From NCBI GenBank assembly GCA_025201345.1, contig JAIXMG010000002.1, positions 1,488,001 to 1,552,000 on the forward strand: a stretch of 64,000 nucleotides of DNA, written 5' to 3'. A model generated the notes under the pieces. That model was not told the origin of the DNA and did not search any database. It was given only the letters and a program-made list of their open reading frames with translations. The stretch comes from Thamnidium elegans. Its lineage: Eukaryota; Mucoromycota; Mucoromycetes; Mucorales; Mucoraceae. Position numbers and translations under genes: made by a program. This document shows, in pieces, positions 57,267 to 64,000 of the stretch. How positions within the stretch are numbered: position 1 is the stretch's first letter; every line of letters begins with the position of its first letter.

Positions 57267-58308
57267 ATGGAAAACACGCATATTAAAACCGAAGAGACTA
57301 CCTCTGTGACTACCAACAATGAGACTGCCACCGTTGCTTCTAATACAGACAATGGAACTGTGACTAGTGCTTCCAACAGTTCTGGTTTTCAACCTTTTGA
57401 ACAATTGCATGAAGCCGTTTTAGCTGCAGTCAATAGTCATGGTATGCCACCTGGGTTTATGGCAGCGGCAGCAGCAGCCGCTGCAGCTGCTGAACTCGTT
57501 TCTAACAATACAAATGATGTCGATCAAAATATGCTTCACATGTCTTTATCTCACGTAGATCATGTAAAGAAAGAAAGTATACGTGCTTCTAATAGAGAAA
57601 GAAAGAAGAAGTGGCGTATTCATAACGAAGAAAGAAGTAAGTTTTTTTTTTAGCATTTTTTAAAAGAGAAAAAAAAAATTCTAATTTTACGACATGAAAA
57701 TTTTTTTTTTACTGTTAGATAAAGACAATGATTTAAGATGTAGAGTTAACAAGAGAGCAAATAAATTGTATGGTCCTAGTGAAAGTGAAATTAAGACAAA
57801 ATGGATTAAAGAAGAATTTGAAAAACGTCGTCAAAAGCGTATGGATAAGGAACGTAGAAAACATATAGTCAATAACGTATTGAGTGTACCTGGTACCACC
57901 GAAACTACTATCAATAACGTGGTGGATAACAATAACAATACAATAAACGATCAAATGAATTACTACACACCTTTACCGCAAATTGATACAGATACAGCAG
58001 ACAAGTTGTTAAATTTCCCTACAGATTTACAAAGACAGTTGTTGGAACAGTTGAATAATAGTATGTTGGCTTTGGCTAATGGTATGCAGACGACAACGAA
58101 TTCATCACAAACCGAAGAAGAAGTTCAGGCTATTACGCAAGGTCTTTCATCAAATACCAGTACTACCAGTAGTGAACATAATTCTCCACTGGTTGCTGTG
58201 AATGATGATGAAAAGGGTGAAGAGGAACCCAAGGAGAAAAAGAAGCCGGAATATCCAATGGACGCCGTACTTACTTTGATGCAATTAAATGCAGGATGGA
58301 GACAGTGA
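57267..58308 (+). CDS. DUF3020-domain nuclear protein
   Basis: Two exons (57267-57636 and 57719-58308) give 319 residues. The N-terminus is Thr/Asn-rich with an alanine run (about residues 66-76). The basic domain crosses the splice joint: RASNRERKKKWRIHNEERN continues as KDNDLRCRVNKRANKLYG and KTKWIKEEFEKRRQKRMDKE. This is the fungal DUF3020 motif, a highly basic putative DNA- or RNA-binding segment of proteins thought to act in transcription. The C-terminal part is acidic with a short conserved-looking end, YPMDAVLTLMQLNAGWRQ. No enzyme motif or membrane segment is present. Function remains unknown. Confidence 0.8.
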
Positions 58309-59066
58309 AACAACATACATGTTACTTTTGTTACAACTTTTTTTAAAAATCGTCATACATAAAAAAATAAACATACTTTTTTTTTTCTTTCGTTTAATAA
58401 AACATTCAGGTATATTTTACTTTTTCTTTCTTATGTACATCTTTTAAAAAAGAGCTTATATCTTACATTGATTACTCTGCTTTTTTTTATGTCCGTACAA
58501 AAGGATACTGTTCTTAAAGCAACCATTGAGCATAAGAGCACTTCTTACCAACGGTTAAATGTGGTCCACCCGACTATGATAGCGTATGGATATTGAACTA
58601 CTTTTTTTGCTGTACATAATAAAAAAGAAAAAAATAGAGTGAGTCTTTTTTATAGAAAAAATTAGGTGCGATCCATCTACCGCCTTTATGGTGGAGAAAC
58701 TGATTACATTGTTAGTTGTAGCTACAAGAAGGAGAAAACTTAAAACAATAATGAAAAATTTTAAAGCATGACTGAAAAAATAGAGTAATAAATTATCAAC
58801 AGTGCCTTTATTTCAACAACAACAAAAAATTGCACACACACACTTTATGTCTTTCTCATATACCCAACATTCACTTGCCTATTTCGCGTAGCAAACATAA
58901 TAAGTATTTTGCGTCAGTAGCAATTCAAGTAAATAAGCTTCTTAAAGATTATGCCACAAATATTCATCGGCGTCTGATACTTCAACGGTCTGCGAGAGGT
59001 CCGTATAATTGCTTTGACAGATTTACCATCCTCTGCTACAAGTGATGAAGTCTTTATTTATAAATT
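58309..59066. other. Intergenic region with one short ORF
   Basis: AT-rich. A 35-codon ATG frame at 58489-58596 (MSVQKDTVLKATIEHKSTSY...) is the only candidate and has no support beyond being open. No RNA gene seen. Confidence 0.35.
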
Positions 59067-59308
59067 TCAGGCAAGTTGAAAGTAAGTAAGGCAGTAGTTC
59101 TTCACGCGAACATAATACTCTTCCAAAGCCTCATCATCCTGAACAATTTGCTTATTATCCAAAGTGGTTTCTTTTTCACTTTTCAGCGTAATATCTAGTT
59201 GGTCAGATATGTTATTCTCTGTACCCATAACAATTTTAGCAACGTTAAATTCCTAGGCAGTGCTTTTTTTTTATATAAGCTAACATAAAGATCTTCGTTC
59301 ATAGACAT
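59067..59308 (-). CDS. Hypothetical 69-residue acidic protein
   Basis: Two exons on the complement, 59285-59308 (MSMNEDLY) and 59067-59252, joined by a 32-bp intron with gttagc donor and ctag acceptor. The second exon reads EFNVAKIVMGTENNISDQLD, ITLKSEKETTLDNKQIVQDD and EALEEYYVRVKNYCLTYFQL. The frame is open for 61 codons with a codon mix like neighbouring genes. It has no membrane segment and I recognise no family. The intron is shorter than usual, so an alternative start at the internal ATG (VMGTENN) is possible. It is divergent to the SR protein gene, 123 bp apart. Confidence 0.4.
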
Positions 59309-59431
59309 GGTTATTTTTGAAAATAGACTGGAGCGCTTTTTGAAAATAGGGTGGTTTATAAAAGAAGAAAAAAAATAAGAAAAAAAAAAAACGCCTTTTT
59401 TTTTCTACACATATTTACTTTCTTTTTTCTT

Positions 59432-60086
59432 ATGAAGACTACATTATTCGTTGCAGGGTTTAACTCTAGAACTCGTGCCAGAGACCTTGCTTATGAGTTT
59501 GAAAGGTATTGGTTTTATTTTATTTTTAGTTAATGTTGGGTTTATTCACATTTGTAATAGATATGGACGTCTTGTTCGTTGCGATATACCTGCACCAAAA
59601 AGTTACTCATCTAAACCGTAAAGTGATTTTATTTTTTTATAACAAAAAAAAAAAGTAAAAGACCAAAAGAGTTAAACCCATTTATAGTTATGCGTTTGTC
59701 GAATTCGAAAATACTCGAGACGCTGAAGATGCCTTTAACGAGATGCACGGTAGAACTATTGACGGTTATACACTAAGTGTTCAAGTAAGGACTTAACGGG
59801 AAAAAAAAGAGTATTAATTATTAATAATCATTATTATTAGTGGGCAAGAATGTCAAATATTGATAATAGACGCCCACAACATCATTATAATACGAATCAA
59901 AATAAGAGTAGATCACGAAGTCCATATCGTCGCGAACGTTCTACTTCTCCTCGTCGGGGCAGGTCCCCTCCCCGATATAATAACGCTTCGCCTACACGTA
60001 ATCGATTAAGATCAAGATCACGTTCTCCTTTAGCTTCTACTAACAACTTTCAAAGACGTCGTTCATATTCTCCTATTGATAATTAA
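59432..60086 (+). CDS. SR-type splicing factor with one RRM
   Basis: Four exons (59432-59505, 59561-59617, 59688-59784, 59841-60086) give 157 residues. A single RRM occupies residues 1-75: TTLFVAGFNSRTRARDLAYE (RNP2), FERYGRLVRCDIPAPKS and YAFVEFENTRDAEDAFNEMH (RNP1). The C-terminal half is Arg/Ser-rich with SP and RS dipeptides (RSRSPYRRERSTSPRRGRSP). Such proteins bind exonic enhancers, recruit U1 and U2AF and are phosphorylated by SRPK kinases. The size and layout resemble SRSF3/7 or fission yeast Srp-type factors. All four exons keep frame across conserved motif residues. Confidence 0.9.
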
Positions 60087-60353
60087 ATACGCTTTTAAAA
60101 AAAAACACAAAAAAATTGTATATATCTTATACACACACTCAAAAAAAAAAAAAAAGGATGAAATAAAAACTATCTATCGTTTTTTATTTTATTATTTATA
60201 TTACTTTTTTTTTTCGTTATATGATCTTTGTTGTGTATCTGGTTTGTATATATTGAGGGTTTTTGTTGTTTTTTGTATGTATTTCCCCCCATATATATGT
60301 TGTTGTTGTCGTTGTGTTGAGTTAAAAAAATTATAGTACAAAAAAAAGTGGAT

Positions 60354-60641
60354 TTATAATTGTTTGCTTAAACGTGCTAAATGATAATTAATTGTGTTGG
60401 TGTGCTTTGCTTTTTGAACCTAAATTTTGTTGTTAGTAAATCATGGTTATAAATTAAATCATGTAAGTTTCTACTTTACAGGTTTACCCATACAAAGTGT
60501 CAAAGACTTTGCAATGGCTGTACAACGTTTATCATCAACACCGGCAGTTGCCCAACATTCAAATAATGCTCCCATTTCGGCAATACAAGGACTGGCTTCA
60601 AGAATCTTCTTGGGTCTTACTTTAAGTTGCTTCAATTTCAT
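60354..60641 (-). CDS. MRP10: Mitochondrial small ribosomal subunit protein mS37 (Mrp10)
   Basis: Two exons on the complement, 60480-60641 and 60354-60419, give 75 residues. The twin CX9C motif is complete: CIAEMGALFEC and CTAIAKSLTLC, in a CHCH helical hairpin. The second exon supplies KAKHTNTINYHLARLSKQL, where the NYHLARL ending is typical of Mrp10/CHCHD1. The protein is oxidised by Mia40 in the intermembrane space and then joins the mitoribosome. The start is the ATG of MKLKQLKVRPKK, a basic leader; upstream codons in frame are poly-Phe and not used. The donor is gtaaag after CCT; a read-through into the intron would end after GKPVK. Confidence 0.9.
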
Positions 60642-60728
60642 TGCTTTAAAAAAATGTTGAATTGAAGGGAAAAAAAAAAAAAAAAAAAAAAGAGACAGGG
60701 CCGTTGGAAGGAGGGGGGGTCCCACCAT

Positions 60729-61629
60729 GGAGTTTTAATATTTCCAACGTCACTTTTTTTTTTTATTTGACATGAACAGTGTCGTGCAAATCACTTTTTT
60801 TGTTTTTGGAGTACACGTAAAAAGATAATATTTCATGTAAGGAAAATATACACATCTGTTTATATATGTTTTTACGGATATATAACCTTTTTTTTTTTTT
60901 GAGAAACTCCATATTAAAATTGCTTGTGTAAAAAAAAAAAAAAAAAAAAGATTCACTATAAATATCTAAGTACACTACAAATATTACAATAGCTCGTAGT
61001 GTATTTCAATATATGCTCTTTGCGATTAGAAATGCAGCTCATTTATATTTTTGAATAGTAATTAGATATATACTAAGTATGTTTGGTTCTCTCTCTATCT
61101 CTCTTTGATTGTAGTAAATCCTAAGTGCCGGCCGGGTATATTGAGTATAATAAAACGAGTTAATTATTGATATGTTCTTCTTTTCATTTTAATAGTAATA
61201 TGTATACATAATAACACATGGTAGGTGATTATAATACATCTTTTATGTACGTATATGAGTTAATTAGTGAAAATATAACTCGTTTTTAAAAAAGGTGTGA
61301 TACTATACAAGATTACTGAATTGGGAGTGCGATCGTAAAAAAAATCATGCTTTTTTTTTTTGAAAGAGCGTAATGCAGGAGAGCGACTTTTGTGCACGGA
61401 TTTTTTTGTCACTCCTTGTAGCAGAGTAGATCTTATTTTTTTGCGTTATTCATTGTAATTGTTTTTGTTTATTTGTTTTATCACAAGTTTTATATGATCG
61501 TCCTTGTCAGATATATATTTAGGTAACTACAGTTTTGTTTAGTAAAAATAATTTAGGTGTTGTGTATATCTATACACATATAATAGTACTCTAGTCTTTA
61601 CATCAATGTTAATCAGTCGTCAGGTACAT
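60729..61629. other. Intergenic region, no gene seen
   Basis: Very AT-rich with T and A runs at 60752-60762, 60889-60900 and 60930-60948. No coding or RNA feature could be supported. Confidence 0.45.
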
Positions 61630-61665
61630 AAGTGCTAATGAGGTATCCAAATATTACATTATTAT

Positions 61666-62760
61666 TGTATATTTCAAGACGATGAAGAAGGCTGTGATAC
61701 TGAAAATGAAGAGATAGACTTTGTTGCTACTGAAGCTAGCATAGAAACTGACTAGACCACAGAAATTCTTACTATGATTAAACTGGATCCATATCGCTGA
61801 CCAAAGACGTGACCATTTATGCGGCTTGTCCAAAATGCTATAGTATATATCTGTCTGCAACAAACAAAGGATGGGCTGTACACCGGCCACCTCGACACTG
61901 TACTTTTGTAAGCACTCGAGGTTTGAAATACCTGGACCTTGTTAAAAGCGTCCCGCAGGATTATTTGCATTATCCGTGGCTTGGTATATCAAAATCAATT
62001 ATGTCCAAATACGAAGAGCACGGCTTATTTAAAACGCAACACTACGTTAGTTATTAATATTCGACGGACATTAGATTTATATTATTTACTTATCGTGTAT
62101 TATATCTTTAGTACATCTGTACTTGCTTCAACTATCATAACACCAGCTGGCTGCCGATTGACAGTAGGAAAGATCAAGAGTAGATTTTCGTTTATGAAAG
62201 GTACTGAACATGAAATTCGGTGCTTGCATTACTCCGAGTATGTCTTGAAATATATGAAAGATTACCAGACAGGCTTAAACAAAAGCACTATGCTGATGGA
62301 CGGTTGAGCGACAACTCTACATGCTTGAAAAAATTAAATCCGGTTGTTATGGTACAAGCTGAAGAAGCGCGTCAACTTTTCCGTTCCTTTTGTAAAAGAT
62401 ATTCTTCTCTATTTGAACCTGAATTGATCGAACCGAGCTTTAATTACGCTATCCGCTTGTATGATAATATTGAACAATATGGCAGTACCTTCAATACATC
62501 TTGTTTTTCTCTTGAAAGAATGAATGGCATGCTAAAACAATCTACAGAAAAGAGAAACATAAGCTCCATCCCGACAACATATATAAACATTTTTTTAGAA
62601 AGTATCCAAACAACCAAAACAAAGAGGGAAAAGAAGGGTTTTATTTATTAACGGCAAGAAACATCGGTTAGTGTTAAAAAGATGCAACATAAGAGATTAA
62701 GCAAGATGGGAAGTATTTCGCAAAATGTGATTTTAGAGAACCAAGATCGCCCGGATCGTT
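61666..62760 (+). pseudogene. Plavaka/CACTA-like (Tnp2-type) transposase relic
   Basis: The plus strand has, in changing frames and with many stops, CDTENEEIDFVATEASIETD, KDVTIYAACPKCYSIYLSAT (a CPKC finger as in Tnp2-like transposases), a middle ASTIITPAGCRLTVGKIKSR, and RQLFRSFCKRYSSLFEPELI with AIRLYDNIEQYGSTFNTSCF and SLERMNGMLKQ. The order of CPKC finger, then YG...F.ERMNG near the end is that of Plavaka/En-Spm-type transposases of fungi. At least four frameshifts or stops make it non-functional. Terminal repeats were not found. Confidence 0.5.
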
Positions 62761-63260
62761 CTGTAGAAACAAAAGTAGATTTTGACCTTTGATCATCTTA
62801 GCCTCGAAGAGTCACACTGATTTTTGAAAGATGGTAAGTAAATTATCCTAAAAGAAGATTATTAATTTTCTAACACGATGATTTATAAATACAACTAAAT
62901 ACAACCCATTTAGATGATACGAGCTCTTTAATATGAACAAAGCTGGCCTACGCCTGTTTGCTACTCTGATGAAGCAATAAGACACTTTTTTTCTTAAAAA
63001 AAAAAAAAAAAAAAAAAAAGTAATCACCACAATCACGGAGGCATGTGTCCCAGCCAAGGAAAGCTAGCAAGCTCCCAGGTGTAAGCTGGAGTTAGGTAAT
63101 TTTATACCTTAATAAAATCCTTCAGCATAAGGGTACCATTTTATGCTTTTCATCGCAAAAACCTCCGGGAACAATGGTGTTTTTAAGAGTACAGATGAGT
63201 GAATCATACTGAAATAAGAGATTAAATATTGTCAATAAAAAAAAAATTGAAAATGAATTA
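62761..63260. other. Intergenic, possible transposon flank
   Basis: Contains a 21-base A run at 62999-63019 and a moderately GC-rich patch 63025-63100 with no open frame. Nothing recognised. Confidence 0.4.
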
Positions 63261-63269
63261 CCGACTAAA

Positions 63270-63440
63270 AACGTCCCATAGTTGCTAAGAATGCTCGGTA
63301 TCCATCTTGTTCATTTGATAAGGAAATGTGCACACTAGCTGTAGTTAAATTCCTCGGCATAAACTCATCTCCGTCTTCGGTAATGTAATCCATGGCCTTT
63401 GTACCATCTTCTGCGGTAGTGCTACCTTGTCCATCTTCAA
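63270..63440 (-). CDS. Possible exon or short ORF, unknown
   Basis: The complement is open for about 55 codons ending in TAG near 63268: EDGQGSTTAEDGTKAMDYIT, EDGDEFMPRNLTTASVHISL, SNEQDGYRAFLATMGRF. Composition is balanced and unlike the AT-rich noise around it. The first internal ATG would give about 40 residues; an upstream exon could not be joined with confidence. It may be a real 3' exon or part of a decayed repeat. Confidence 0.25.
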
Positions 63441-63620
63441 TAAAAATGTAGGTTTTATTACTTATGTTAAAAGTTTAAGCTAACAAACACCTCAGTCGAC
63501 CTTATTCCTGAATACAACTTAACGAAGAGTAATAAAAGTACTTCACCTTTATTTATTTCACTTTTGGACGAAAGTTAATTACGGGATGGATAAAAGACAT
63601 AATTTTTCATTTTATTGTTT

Positions 63621-63758
63621 TAAAAAAGGTGAACTTCTCAACGGCAAGGTAGCAGTGGGCGTTATTTGTATCGGAAAACCGGTGCTTTGCTGAAAAGCAA
63701 AGTGAGACGTTTTTTCACAGGGATAACGGTGTGCTACTTCAGAGAAGTTGTATTTTAA
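63621..63758. repeat. Fold-back (MITE-like) element
   Basis: Two arms share, in inverted order, TAAAA, ACTTCTC, GTAGCA and CGTTAT (left from 63621, right ending about 63758), with an inner hairpin CTTTGCT-GAAA-AGCAAAG at 63684-63701. The symmetry suggests a small inverted-repeat element or a structured RNA gene; no target duplication was identified. Confidence 0.45.
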
Positions 63759-63914
63759 AAAACTGAAAAAAACCGACCTTTTTATATTTTTTTTCAGCGG
63801 GGAATATATTTTAGGGGCGCTGCGGATGCTCTACACTACTGTGATTGCTGCATATAAAAAAGAAATGAAAAAGAAGGGAACTTTTTTCTCTTTTCTTCTT
63901 CTTTTCGTGTTGTC

Positions 63915-64000
63915 ATGACAACGACAGGTCAAATTGATCACCACACATGTAAAATCTATATTATTTCCACACATACAATATTTTTGGTACTAAACGTTTA
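63915..64000 (+). CDS. 5' end of a gene running off the window
   Basis: After a TATA-like catataaaa (63850-63858) and a CT-rich leader, an ATG at 63915 opens MTTTGQIDHHT, followed by a gtaaaa donor at about 63949. The sequence after it reads like intron DNA. Only about eleven residues are visible, so no function can be given. Confidence 0.3.
   Translation, partial: MTTTGQIDHHTCKIYIISTHTIFLVLNV

Noticed and set aside
60642..60728. Extension of Mrp10 upstream of MKLKQ
   Set aside because: Contains a poly-Phe run coded by a T tract; the family starts with a short basic leader.
1..64000. CRISPR array, rRNA operon or biosynthetic cluster
   Set aside because: No regularly spaced direct repeats, no rRNA sequence and no set of pathway-linked enzymes was seen; the genome is eukaryotic.

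Overview
The window is AT-rich, compact fungal nuclear DNA. Genes are split by many short GT-AG introns (about 40-70 bp, often with poly-T acceptors), spacing is tight, and the gene content (Tvp18, Sls1, Mrp10, Mrc1, BRE4-type transporter, NIPA, DUF3020) is fungal. The style of the transposon relics (Fanzor, Tc1/mariner-like, Plavaka-like, ORF1-like) together with the introns suggests an early-diverging fungus, most likely Mucoromycota (Mucorales). That placement is inference; no rRNA or other direct marker is present.

Layout. 0-2 kb: a stand-alone response-regulator receiver gene (-) and a small single-pass membrane protein (+). 2.2-4.1 kb: a decayed Fanzor (eukaryotic TnpB-like RNA-guided nuclease). 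4.6-6.4 kb: casein kinase II beta subunit and a secreted 3D/DPBB-like protein. 6.4-8 kb: gene-poor, with a Tc1/mariner-type MITE. 8-18.3 kb: Sls1-like mitochondrial protein, a RasGEF, Mrc1/claspin (-) and a NIPA-type transporter (-). 18.3-20 kb: relics of a Tc1/mariner-type transposase and of a second repeat-family ORF. 20.2-24.1 kb: Tvp18 (-) and a large fasciclin-repeat membrane protein (-). 24.5-27.8 kb: decayed or unrecognised sequence. 27.8-29.6 kb: APC-family permease. 30.8 kb: tRNA-Gly(UCC). 31.2-32.7 kb: a retroelement ORF1-like relic split by AT-rich DNA. 33.2-36.2 kb: EMC8/9 and an L-type lectin (-). 36.7-37.0 kb: C-terminal remnant of a second, different Fanzor. 38-52.7 kb: dense block with a 4CL-like acyl-CoA ligase (PTS1), BRE4/ArAE-like transporter, Xaa-Pro aminopeptidase, MBOAT wax-synthase-like protein (-), proteasome alpha1 and a PIAS/Siz SUMO ligase. 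52.9-60.6 kb: unknown 151-aa protein (-), ectonucleotide pyrophosphatase, polytopic PPxY protein (-), DUF3020 nuclear protein, a small unknown gene (-), SR splicing factor and mitoribosomal Mrp10/mS37 (-). 61.6-64 kb: a Plavaka/CACTA-like relic, a fold-back element and the start of a gene that leaves the window.

The host genes are housekeeping and do not form one pathway. Several serve the secretory pathway (EMC8/9, L-type lectin, Tvp18, fasciclin protein, BRE4-like), three serve genome maintenance or the nucleus (Mrc1, Siz/PIAS, DUF3020), and two serve mitochondria (Sls1, Mrp10). Many neighbours are convergent with very short gaps. The most interesting content is the pair of unrelated-looking Fanzor fossils with readable RuvC and zinc-ribbon motifs, the structured DNA flanking the first one, and two inferred GC-AG introns. 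Exon boundaries were set by eye from splice dinucleotides, reading frame and family similarity; no alignment or transcript was available.
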